Positions 1 through 7,321 of a DNA stretch of 21,202 nucleotides are shown one piece after another; position 1 is the first letter of the stretch, and each line of letters begins with the position of its first letter. The stretch spans positions 1 to 21,202 of the forward strand of contig JANXVV010000071.1 of the NCBI GenBank assembly GCA_025351525.1, read 5' to 3'. The stretch is from Humisphaera sp. Lineage in GTDB: Bacteria > Planctomycetota > Phycisphaerae > Tepidisphaerales > Tepidisphaeraceae. The translations under genes and the position numbers were made by a program. The notes under the pieces are model-generated. The model searched no databases. It was not told the DNA's origin and was given only the letters and a program-made list of their open reading frames with translations.

Positions 1-31
1 CCATGCCACCTGTAATCATCGGAGTACACTC

Positions 32-3000
32 ATGAATCTTTCGCAATACTTTTGTCTGGGCTTGGTGCTGCTGGCAAGCCCTGTTTGGGCCAGGGAAGAC
101 GCCACTAAACCGCATGTGGGTTCCATGGCTCCGGCTCTCTCACCGCAGGAGGCCGAGAAGCGGTTCACGGTTCCGCCGGGATTTGAAGTTCGGCTGTTCG
201 CCGCCGAGCCGGATGTGATCAATCCGGTCGCCATGAGCTTCGATGAAAAAGGTCGGCTGTGGGTGGTCGAGCTGTATGAATATCCCTACGAGAAGCCCAA
301 GGGCAAAACCCGCAAAGGGCGCGATCGGGTGATCTGCCTTGAAGATCCGGATGGCATCGGTCATGTCACGAAACGCACGGTGGTTGTCGAAGGTCTATGG
401 CTGGCGACCGCCATCACCTGGGGCAACGGCGGCATCTACGTCGGTCAAGCGCCCGACCTCTACTTCTACCCCATCACCGAAACACCCGATGGCCCCAAAG
501 CCGACGAGCGCCAAACGCTACTCACCGGTTTCGGACTCGACGACAAGCACGAACTGCTCAACAGCTTCTGCTGGGGACCGGATGGGTGGATGTACATGAC
601 GCATGGCGTGTACACCCACTCGAAAGTCCGCCGTCCTGATCAACCGATAAGCGAAGCGATTCCGTTTGATGCCGGTGTTGGCCGCTACAATCCCTACACG
701 AAAAAGTTTGAAGTCTGGTGCGACGGCATCAGCAATCAATGGGGCATCGACTGGGATGCCTCGGGGAATGCGTTCGTCTCCGCCTGCGTGATCGATCACA
801 TCTGGCACGTTGTTTCCGGCGGAGTCTATGTTCGCCAGGGCGGCACACCCAACGTCCCTTACACCTATGGCTTGCTCCCCGCGATCAACAAGGACAAGCA
901 CCGTCATCACATGGCCGCGTACAGCGGCATCAACATCTACCAGGGCAACCTCTTCCCCGAGGAATATCGCGGCAACGCCTTCATGGGCAACATCCACGGC
1001 AACTGCATCGACCGCGACAAACTCACGCCCGATGGCTCCAGCTTCACCGCCACCGACATGCGCAAGCCGACCGACAAAGGCGAATTTCTGGAGGCGAACG
1101 ATGACTGGTTCCGCCCCGTCAGCACGCAGACGGGGCCGGATGGGGCGATGTGGATCATGGATTGGTACGACAAGTATCCCTGCTATCAAAATGCGAAAGC
1201 GCCGGATTTGGATCGGGAGAAGGGGAGGATTTGGAGGCTGGTGTATGTGGGGGAGGAGAAGGGGAAGGAGATTCCGACGCATGAGAAGGGGATGGACTTG
1301 GGGAAGCTTCCAGCACCGGAACTCATCACCCAGTTAAGCCATCTAAACATCTGGCAGCGGCGCGCCGCGCAGCGTTTGATCGTTGAGCGAGTTCATAGCC
1401 ATCAGATGGAAGAATCGTTTGAACCAATGGTTACCTCCGCTAAAACGAAAGAAGCTCGGATGGCCGTCGTTTGGACGATGGGAAGCATCTCAAGTGATCC
1501 GTTCGCAGTCGGCATGAGCGTCGATCCGGAGCCCGCGTTCCGCGCTTGGTGCGCCACGTTTATGGGTGACCACCTTGAAGCGGAATTGGAGAGCGACGTT
1601 CGACTAGCGATACTCAGGGATCTTGCCGAAGATCGTGATCCTCTGGTTTTATCGCGAGTTGCCGATGCCGCGAGACGATTGGCCAAGTTCGACACAACCT
1701 CCATTCTTACGTCTCTCAGTACTCAACCGGCGGTCGAGAACGATCCGCAACTTGCGTTCCTGATCTGGCGTGCGATGGAATCGCGAATCGCCATGAAGCC
1801 TACCGAAAATGCAGCGCCAATATTCCAAGCTTTCGCTATAGACGGGAATAATTCGCGAAGCACAGGGCAGTTTATCCGGAAAATCATTCATCGGCTGATC
1901 GACGCACATGACAGCGTTGCGGTCACGAACGCCGTTGAGTTCCTTAATTCCTTGAGCGCGGACCAATCCATTCTCGTCGCCGGTGGAATCCAAGGATTTC
2001 TCGACACGCAGCAAAAGAAGGGCGGCGATCGACCGCCTGGGGCTGACACTCTCGATCTGGCGAGATTGCAGGCAAGCCCGGACAAAACATTGAGCGCGGC
2101 CGCCTCTCAACTTGCCGCTTTATGGGGCAACGCCGCCGCCGCCGAAGCGGGTCTTAAGTCTCTCACTAATCCAAAAGCCAACGACGAAGACCGCCTCAAA
2201 TCTCTCTCCCTCGCTCGCCAACTCAACACCGATCTCGCCCGCAAAGGCGTTCTTGATCTGCTTCGAAGCGACGCAAGAGATTCGCTCAAACTTGAAGCCA
2301 TACGCGCTCTCGGCGAGATCGGCACGGAAGATTCCGCCGACGCGATTTTGAAATCGTGGAAGAGCCTGACGCCCGACACCCGCCGGGCGGCGGTGGAAGT
2401 GCTGACCAGCCGGTTGACCTGGATAAAAATACTGCTCAAAGCGATTGAAGCGATGACTGTGTCGACGAGCGATGTGTCGGCGCTGGCGATTCGCACGATC
2501 TCGCAGCAGAAGGATGAGGGGGTTCAGGCAATGCTGAAGAACACGATCGGGCGGTATCGGCCAAGCGATGCGGACAAGCTGAAGTTGATCGCCGCCAAGA
2601 CGAAGATCATGCTCGACGGTTCGAAGATCGACTACGAGGCGGGGCATCAGCTCATGCAGAAAAACTGCCTGGTGTGTCATACTTTTTTTGGCGAAGGAAT
2701 GCACGTCGGGCCGGATTTGACGGGGGTGGGGCGGTCGAGCATCGATGCGCTGCTGCACAATGTGATCGATCCGAATGAGATCATCGGCGCGGGATATGAG
2801 AACACGATCATCGAGACGAAGGACGGGCGGAATGTGGCCGGGCGGGTGGTGGAGAATACGGACGATCACGTGAAGCTGCTGAGTGCGGGAGATAAGGAAG
2901 ATGTGATTTCCAAGCGCGAGATCGCGACGATGCGGACGGAGAAGATCAGCGTGATGCCGGAGGGGCTGGTGGATGCGATGGCGGATGCGGATTTGCGGAA

Positions 3001-3055
3001 TCTGTTGTGGTATGTGTTTGCGCCGCCGCAGGAGAGGGCGGGGAAGGGGCGATAG
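32..3055 (+). CDS. PVC-type secreted haem-binding CxxCH protein
   Basis: Predicted exported redox protein of 1007 residues. Residues 1-20 form a signal peptide (hydrophobic LGLVLLASP, cleavage after VWA). Residues about 40-420 match the propeller-like membrane-bound dehydrogenase domain of PVC bacteria, with segments such as FEVRLFAAEPDVINPVAM and WGPDGWMYMTHG. Residues about 430-850 are helical and HEAT-like. The C-terminus (about 865-1000) is a cytochrome-c-type domain with one CLVCH motif, C879, C882 and H883, followed by GPDLTGVG and a conserved DPNEIIGAGYEN segment. The start is supported by GGAG at 21-24, seven bases before the ATG. Family members are abundant in planctomycetes; a role in oxidising sugars or other organic compounds outside the cytoplasm is inferred from the fold and the substrate is unknown. 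Codon choice in the middle third is less GC-rich than at either end. Family assignment is secure, function is not. Confidence 0.93.
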   Translation: MNLSQYFCLGLVLLASPVWAREDATKPHVGSMAPALSPQEAEKRFTVPPGFEVRLFAAEPDVINPVAMSFDEKGRLWVVELYEYPYEKPKGKTRKGRDRVICLEDPDGIGHVTKRTVVVEGLWLATAITWGNGGIYVGQAPDLYFYPITETPDGPKADERQTLLTGFGLDDKHELLNSFCWGPDGWMYMTHGVYTHSKVRRPDQPISEAIPFDAGVGRYNPYTKKFEVWCDGISNQWGIDWDASGNAFVSACVIDHIWHVVSGGVYVRQGGTPNVPYTYGLLPAINKDKHRHHMAAYSGINIYQGNLFPEEYRGNAFMGNIHGNCIDRDKLTPDGSSFTATDMRKPTDKGEFLEANDDWFRPVSTQTGPDGAMWIMDWYDKYPCYQNAKAPDLDREKGRIWRLVYVGEEKGKEIPTHEKGMDLGKLPAPELITQLSHLNIWQRRAAQRLIVERVHSHQMEESFEPMVTSAKTKEARMAVVWTMGSISSDPFAVGMSVDPEPAFRAWCATFMGDHLEAELESDVRLAILRDLAEDRDPLVLSRVADAARRLAKFDTTSILTSLSTQPAVENDPQLAFLIWRAMESRIAMKPTENAAPIFQAFAIDGNNSRSTGQFIRKIIHRLIDAHDSVAVTNAVEFLNSLSADQSILVAGGIQGFLDTQQKKGGDRPPGADTLDLARLQASPDKTLSAAASQLAALWGNAAAAEAGLKSLTNPKANDEDRLKSLSLARQLNTDLARKGVLDLLRSDARDSLKLEAIRALGEIGTEDSADAILKSWKSLTPDTRRAAVEVLTSRLTWIKILLKAIEAMTVSTSDVSALAIRTISQQKDEGVQAMLKNTIGRYRPSDADKLKLIAAKTKIMLDGSKIDYEAGHQLMQKNCLVCHTFFGEGMHVGPDLTGVGRSSIDALLHNVIDPNEIIGAGYENTIIETKDGRNVAGRVVENTDDHVKLLSAGDKEDVISKREIATMRTEKISVMPEGLVDAMADADLRNLLWYVFAPPQERAGKGR

Positions 3056-3083
3056 CATTCTTATCAAGAAATGTACATGCGGG

Positions 3084-3155
3084 CGCAAAGACGCAAAGAG
3101 CGCAAAGTATAATTAAATTCTTTGCGTCTTCCTTTGCGCTCTTTGCGTCTTTGCG
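3084..3155. repeat. Family A inverted repeat (GCAAAG units)
   Basis: Two perfect 24-base inverted arms, 3084-3107 and 3132-3155, are built from short units of the type CGCAAAGA; a further unit, CTTTGCGTCTTC, lies in the AT-rich interior at 3120-3131. The element sits 28 bases after the haem-protein stop codon. A 21-base sequence identical to its left edge (3080-3100) recurs alone at 18741-18761, and a 16-base piece identical to 3077-3092 recurs at 8194-8209. It could act as a hairpin terminator, but there is no T-tract and the dispersed copies argue for a repeat family. Confidence 0.85.
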
Positions 3156-3424
3156 GCCTGGCATTTGGAATGGCGCATTGCGCGATTGGCTTCAAATAAC
3201 TCGCAATGATAAATCGCGGCATTGTTTTAGTGTGCGGGAACGGCGCGATACGATGCGGTTGTCATCTTGCGGAATCCGGGTCGTCGCCTGCGGCTCCGAT
3301 CCCGGCGTGGTAAAATTTTGAATGGTTTGATGTTTCACTTTAAATATTTACAGACAATTTCTGGTGTTGTCGATTTGTCGCACCTACGCTTATGCTAATT
3401 AGCTGGTGAGAGATTAATTGATGA
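3156..3424. other. Intergenic stretch, no gene seen
   Basis: No convincing gene, RNA or repeat was seen here. The open frame that crosses 3007-3321 starts inside the haem-protein gene, reads through the family A repeat and has no recognisable protein signature. The last 60 bases, more AT-rich, hold a possible promoter for the sigma-factor gene. Confidence 0.5.
3367..3396 (+). promoter_or_regulatory. Possible sigma-70-type promoter of the sigma/anti-sigma pair
   Basis: TTGTCG at 3367-3372 and TATGCT at 3391-3396 are separated by 18 bases, in an AT-rich context 29 bases before the ATG at 3425. TTGTCG is repeated at 3375-3380. Each box matches the consensus at four of six positions, so this is only a candidate; a promoter read by the encoded sigma factor itself could look different. 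Confidence 0.28.
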
Positions 3425-4132
3425 ATGATCGTGAGCCTGCTGTTTTGGGGCACGTCGAAGGAAACAAGTTTCGTGAACGAATCCACCGCCAGCCATGACC
3501 TGCCGCCGCCTCAGGGGAGTGAGGATTATGCGTTGCTGCAGGGCATCGCCGCGCGGGATGCGTCGGCTTTGACGACGTTGTACGATCGGCGGGGTGGGCT
3601 GCTTTTCGCGTTGTGCCTGCGGGTTTTGAAAGATCGCATGGCGGCGGAGGAGGCGCTGGAAGACGTCTTCTGGGAAGTGTGGAATAAATTCGAGCGGTTC
3701 GATCCGGAACGCGGCACGCCGATCAATTATTTGTTGAACCTCACGCAGAGCCGCGCGATCGACAAACTCCGCAGCCGCGCTAAATTGCGGCGAATGGAGT
3801 TGGCGACGGACCGTAATGCCGGTGACACCGGTGGCCGCGATATTACCGGGCCTACACTCAATCAGATCACACCCGCCGATATCGCCGAGGATGCCGAGCG
3901 TCGCGAATCCGTTCGCCGGGCTGTACGGCATTTGAACAATGAGCAGCGCCAGGCCGTCGAATTGGCATTCTTCGACGGCCTGACCCACACTGAGATCGCC
4001 GAACAGTTGTCGATTCCCCTGGGGACGATTAAAACCAGAATCCGTCAGGGACTCGTACACTTAAAGGAGGCTCTCGGGAACCACCTTGGCTACCGGACCT
4101 CCTCGGGCCAGCAAGACGAAGCATCCGGATGA
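3425..4132 (+). CDS. RNA polymerase sigma factor, ECF / SigK-like
   Basis: Alternative sigma factor of up to 235 residues that should direct RNA polymerase to its own promoter set when released by the adjacent anti-sigma factor. Region 2 spans about residues 48-120, with DRMAAEEALEDVFWEVWNKF and a promoter-melting segment around PINYLLNLTQSRAIDKLR. Region 4 spans about 165-218, with the helix-turn-helix THTEIAEQLSIPLGTIKTRI. The connecting segment is longer than in minimal ECF factors, as in SigK-type proteins. The start is uncertain: ATG 3425 has GAGAG twelve bases upstream, while GTG 3473 (first residues VNESTASHD) has AAGGA ten bases upstream; the first 16 residues of the longer form are not needed for the fold. 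The 3' end overlaps the anti-sigma gene by four bases (ATGA), so the pair is translationally coupled. Family is secure, regulon unknown. Confidence 0.92.
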   Translation: MIVSLLFWGTSKETSFVNESTASHDLPPPQGSEDYALLQGIAARDASALTTLYDRRGGLLFALCLRVLKDRMAAEEALEDVFWEVWNKFERFDPERGTPINYLLNLTQSRAIDKLRSRAKLRRMELATDRNAGDTGGRDITGPTLNQITPADIAEDAERRESVRRAVRHLNNEQRQAVELAFFDGLTHTEIAEQLSIPLGTIKTRIRQGLVHLKEALGNHLGYRTSSGQQDEASG

Positions 4133-4959
4133 CCTGCGAAGAACGAAAAGACATCATCCCGTTTTATGCCCTGGGCACCCTCGATCCGGTCGAGACTGAA
4201 TCGCTGCGCCGGCATTTGGAAGGTGGCTGCCCGGCCTGCAATTCAGAATATTCATCGATGCAATCGCTGGCGAGTGATCTGGCGATGTCGCTGGAACCGG
4301 TCGCCCCGCCGATCGCGGTTCGGGAACGGCTGCTTCGACGCATCGCCGATCAATCGCCGTCGATGAAGATCGCGCAAAATCAACCCGCGACGAAATCTGT
4401 TTCTCCGTCGATGAAAATGAATAGTCCCGTCTCCACAGGCTTTGATTGGTTTCGATCCATGACAACGGCAGCCATCGCCGCGGCACTGGCGTATTTCGCG
4501 GCTTCACTCGCCTTTCAAGAGCATCAGACCGTTTTGCAAAAGCGGTTGGTGCAGGTGGAATCACAATTGACGGAGATGCAGTCGACGCGGAAGTCGACCG
4601 AGCAGATGATCTCCCTGCCGCGTTCACCGGCGATGCAGATGGTGACGCTTCAGGGAACGCCCGATGCCCCCGGCGCAAAGGCCGATCTGTTTTACGATCG
4701 AGCACGCGGCGTGTGGTATCTGTACACCACCGGGCTCAAACCACCGGGTGAAAAACGAGCTTATGAATTGTGGTTTATCGTCGGCGATACCAAGACCCGC
4801 GCGGGAGTTTTTGATGTGACGCCCGACGGCGAAGGTTCCATCGTTGCCGCCGTGCCGCCGGATATTGGAAGGATCACGCTTGCGGCGATCACCGATGAAC
4901 CGGCGGGCGGATCGCTGCAACCGACCGGGAAGATACGACTGGCCGGGGCGATTCCCTGA
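4129..4959 (+). CDS. RskA-type transmembrane anti-sigma factor with zinc-binding N-terminus
   Basis: Membrane anti-sigma factor of 276 residues expected to hold the preceding sigma factor inactive at the inner face of the membrane. The N-terminal domain (1-75) has the zinc anti-sigma signature His29, Cys34 and Cys37 (HLEGGCPAC). Residues 111-129 form one membrane helix rich in alanine. Residues 130-160 look like a short coiled coil. Residues about 165-275 match the periplasmic RskA domain, including ELWFIVGD and the GGSLQPTG turn near the end. Release of the sigma factor probably requires regulated proteolysis, as for Mycobacterium RskA/SigK; no protease gene is in the window. ATG 4129 overlaps the sigma stop, which supports the start. 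The stimulus is unknown. Confidence 0.9.
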   Translation: MTCEERKDIIPFYALGTLDPVETESLRRHLEGGCPACNSEYSSMQSLASDLAMSLEPVAPPIAVRERLLRRIADQSPSMKIAQNQPATKSVSPSMKMNSPVSTGFDWFRSMTTAAIAAALAYFAASLAFQEHQTVLQKRLVQVESQLTEMQSTRKSTEQMISLPRSPAMQMVTLQGTPDAPGAKADLFYDRARGVWYLYTTGLKPPGEKRAYELWFIVGDTKTRAGVFDVTPDGEGSIVAAVPPDIGRITLAAITDEPAGGSLQPTGKIRLAGAIP

Positions 4960-4979
4960 TCGTTCACGTCGCGTTCACT

Positions 4980-5055
4980 GTTTAGCGGTCTCGCTTGCGA
5001 GACATTTGTTTTAGGATTCCCGCTTAAAATCGTCTCGCAAGCGAGACCGCTAAAC
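4980..5055. repeat. Family B inverted repeat, copy B1
   Basis: Two perfect 24-base inverted arms, 4980-5003 and 5032-5055, surround a 28-base interior. Each arm contains its own palindrome, GTCTCGC TT GCGAGAC, and starts with TTTAGCGG. It lies between the convergent anti-sigma and histidine-kinase genes, where it could stop transcription from both sides, but it lacks T-tracts and belongs to the same family as 7240-7321 and 20761-20871. Confidence 0.88.
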
Positions 5056-5064
5056 GCGGAAGGG

Positions 5065-6513
5065 CTATTTCGCATTCATCGTTGGAAGTGAAACCGTCAC
5101 CGCAAAAATCCCGTCTCTCGAATCGGCGATGATCGTTCCGCCAAGCGCCTCGACCATCTTGCGGCAAAGGGAAAGCCCCAGCCCGCAATGCACACCGATA
5201 TCGCTCCGGGCTTCATCCCCCCGCCAGAAACGATCGAAGAGCTTTGCCGCATTTTCGGTGGAGATTCGACTTCCGCTATTCGTGAAAATGAGCGTGGTCC
5301 GATCCGCCCCCGTCGTTGCCGCAATACTCATACGGCCACCCTCCTCCGTATACGTCACCGCGTTATCAAAAAGATTGTTCAAAACGATGCGCATCTTCTC
5401 CCGGTCGAGAAGAACGTCACCGCTCACTTCCAGTTTCCATTCCACGTTCAGTTTTCGTTGGGCCACGCAAGGCTCGAACGCGATCCAGCACTCGCGCATG
5501 AAGTTGCCGAGATTCACCGGTTCGGTTTGAAGCGAAAGTTGCTTTGCATCCGCCCGTGCCAGCAGCAGCAGATTGTTGACCATCGCGTGCATGCCCTGGG
5601 TCAGGCGGAGGCACTTACCGATCACCGATTCATAGGCCGCCGGTTCGCGCCGGCGAGACGCGCACACTTCCAGCACCGTTTCCAAACCCGCCAACGGCGT
5701 GCGAAGCTCGTGGGCCACATCCGCGGTAAATGATTTTTCGCGGGTGAGGGCGCTATCCAGCCGCGTTAGCAGATCGTTCAATCGCTGCACCACCGGAGTC
5801 AGTTCCTGCGGTGCTTCATCGAGTCGAATGCGCTCGGAAAGATCGTCCGCCCCCACCCGCTCGATCGAACCCGCCAGCGATCGCAGCGGTTGCAAACCGC
5901 GCTGAATCACCAGCCCCATGATCCCCACGCTGGCGACGATGGCGGCCACCGAAACGATCAATAGCGCCCACGCCAACCGCTCCAGCGTGTCGGCAAAATC
6001 ATGCGTGGGTTTCGTCACCGCCAGCAACACCATGCGCTGGGGAACACCCTTCAGCTTATATTTTTCATCCTCAAACCGGGGCTTGAATGTGAAGGCGATT
6101 TCACGTCCTTCCTTGCCATCGGGCAGGCGAACAAAGCGGTGCGAAGGCCGGTCGGTCACGCCGATGGGAAATTTCAAATCGAATTTTGCGAGGGAGACGG
6201 ATTTGAAAAGCGATTGCCCTTCGCTCGTCCACAACTGGAAATAATTCGATCGACGGCCCGCGGCAAACTCGGGGAGTTCACCCGGTTCGACCTCCATCTT
6301 AAATTTCTCCGTGTCCTGCTCGGTCAATGAAGCGAGAGCGGATGCCTGGGTCATCAACGCCGCGTCAAATTCCGTCAGCAGCGACGCGCGCATGATGAGG
6401 TAGAGCGACCCCGCCGCGAGAGTGAAGATGAGCGCGAGTGCCACTGTCGCCCGCGTCAATAAGCGCAGCCGGAGCGAGGAGGAATGCAACCATTGCCAGG
6501 GCAGCCAGACCAT
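5065..6513 (-). CDS. Two-component sensor histidine kinase, CusS/QseC-like
   Basis: Inner-membrane sensor kinase of 482 residues that should phosphorylate the response regulator encoded just upstream. Membrane helices at about 22-42 and 181-203 enclose a periplasmic sensor region of about 140 residues with no recognised fold. A HAMP linker follows (about 204-257). The H-box is FTADVAHELRTPLAG with His268 as phosphoacceptor. The ATPase domain shows the N-box LNNLFDN (N380, N384), a G1 box reading TNSG in place of the usual D-x-G, the F-box LFDRFWRG, and the G2 box CGLGLSL. The N-x-G form of G1 is found in the heavy-metal sensor branch (CusS), so metal or envelope sensing is possible but not shown. 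Its ATG shares one base with the regulator stop (TAATG), indicating one operon and coupled translation. Confidence 0.93.
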   Translation of the reverse strand: MVWLPWQWLHSSSLRLRLLTRATVALALIFTLAAGSLYLIMRASLLTEFDAALMTQASALASLTEQDTEKFKMEVEPGELPEFAAGRRSNYFQLWTSEGQSLFKSVSLAKFDLKFPIGVTDRPSHRFVRLPDGKEGREIAFTFKPRFEDEKYKLKGVPQRMVLLAVTKPTHDFADTLERLAWALLIVSVAAIVASVGIMGLVIQRGLQPLRSLAGSIERVGADDLSERIRLDEAPQELTPVVQRLNDLLTRLDSALTREKSFTADVAHELRTPLAGLETVLEVCASRRREPAAYESVIGKCLRLTQGMHAMVNNLLLLARADAKQLSLQTEPVNLGNFMRECWIAFEPCVAQRKLNVEWKLEVSGDVLLDREKMRIVLNNLFDNAVTYTEEGGRMSIAATTGADRTTLIFTNSGSRISTENAAKLFDRFWRGDEARSDIGVHCGLGLSLCRKMVEALGGTIIADSRDGIFAVTVSLPTMNAK

Positions 6514-7187
6514 TAAATCTCCTCGCCGAGAAGATACCCCTGCCCACGGCGGGTGTGGATCAGGCGCGGCAGTTCCGGCCGTTCGATCTTTCGGCGGAGA
6601 TGACCGATGAAGACATCCACCACGTTGCTCTCAGCCGTCGAATTAAAATCGTAGACGTGGTCCCAGATTTCCGTGCGGGTGACGACCTGCCCGGTGCGGT
6701 GGGCAAGATACTCGAGCAGCGAATATTCTCGCGCGCTCAGTTCGACCGACTGCCCCCCGCGCCGGGCGATTCGGGCGGCGGTGTCGATCTCCAGATCGGC
6801 GATGCGAATGACCGGCGATTTCACGTTATACCGACGGCGGATCAGCGCGCGGACCCTGGCCAGCAACTCCGCAAACACGAACGGCTTGACGAGATAATCA
6901 TCGGCACCGCTGTCCAAGCCTTTCACGCGATCGGCGGAAGTGTCCCGCGCGGTGAGGATCAGAACATGGGTCGGGCTTTTTTTTGCGCGCAGGCGTTTGA
7001 GGACGGTGAGGCCGTCGATCTTCGGGAGCATCAGGTCGAGAATGATGACGTCGTAGTCATTCGACTCGGCATGCCAAAGCCCCGTCTCCCCGTCGGCGGC
7101 GGTGTCGACGGTGTACCCGGCTTCGCTCAGACCCTGGGCGATGGAGTCGCGCAGAATCTCGAAATCTTCAACGACCAGGACACGCAT
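6513..7187 (-). CDS. OmpR/PhoB-family response regulator
   Basis: DNA-binding response regulator of 224 residues, partner of the kinase that follows it in the same operon. The receiver domain (1-115) has the acidic pocket E7/D8, phosphoacceptor D51 in ILDLMLP, T79 and K101 in LVKPF. The winged-helix output domain occupies about 125-224, with LSAREYSLLEYLAHRTGQVV and the typical end RRGQGYLL. The order regulator then kinase matches the CusR/CusS, QseB/QseC and TctD-type systems. No Shine-Dalgarno sequence precedes the ATG; a TACAAT box seven bases upstream (7195-7200) would place the transcript start almost at the ATG, so a leaderless message is possible. Targets cannot be told from the window. 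Confidence 0.95.
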   Translation of the reverse strand: MRVLVVEDFEILRDSIAQGLSEAGYTVDTAADGETGLWHAESNDYDVIILDLMLPKIDGLTVLKRLRAKKSPTHVLILTARDTSADRVKGLDSGADDYLVKPFVFAELLARVRALIRRRYNVKSPVIRIADLEIDTAARIARRGGQSVELSAREYSLLEYLAHRTGQVVTRTEIWDHVYDFNSTAESNVVDVFIGHLRRKIERPELPRLIHTRRGQGYLLGEEI

Positions 7188-7194
7188 GAACGGG

Positions 7195-7200
7195 ATTGTA
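7195..7200 (-). promoter_or_regulatory. Candidate -10 box of the two-component operon
   Basis: TACAAT on the minus strand ends seven bases before the regulator ATG at 7187 and matches TATAAT at five of six positions. No good -35 box at 16-18 bases was found (TTCACC lies 20 bases upstream), so support is weak. If used, the message would have almost no leader. Confidence 0.28.
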
Positions 7201-7239
7201 CTTTGCGAAGATGAAAGGAGGGTGAAGCAGTAAAAGCTC

Positions 7240-7321
7240 TTATTTAGCCGGTTTCGCTTGCGAGCCGCGTCGGGCGGGATGCGGGCTCGGACGCGGCTCG
7301 CAAGCGAGACCGGCTAAATAA
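7240..7321. repeat. Family B inverted repeat, copy B2, inside the 3' end of a gene
   Basis: Inverted arms of 32 bases, 7240-7271 and 7290-7321, differ at one position and flank an 18-base interior. Each arm starts TTATTTAGCCGGT and carries the palindromic core CTCGCTTGCGAG (one arm with a T in place of the first C). The minus-strand deacetylase gene reads into the right arm at 7321 and stops at 7246-7244 within the left arm, so almost the whole element is translated. Confidence 0.88.

Noticed and set aside
518..3088. Long minus-strand frames opposite the haem-protein gene (518-1282 and 2120-3088)
   Set aside because: Low-complexity Arg/His/Pro-rich sequence antisense to conserved propeller and haem domains.
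3080..3158. Possible CRISPR array because of the repeated GCAAAG units
   Set aside because: Units are only about eight bases long, there are no spacers of regular size, and arms are inverted rather than direct.
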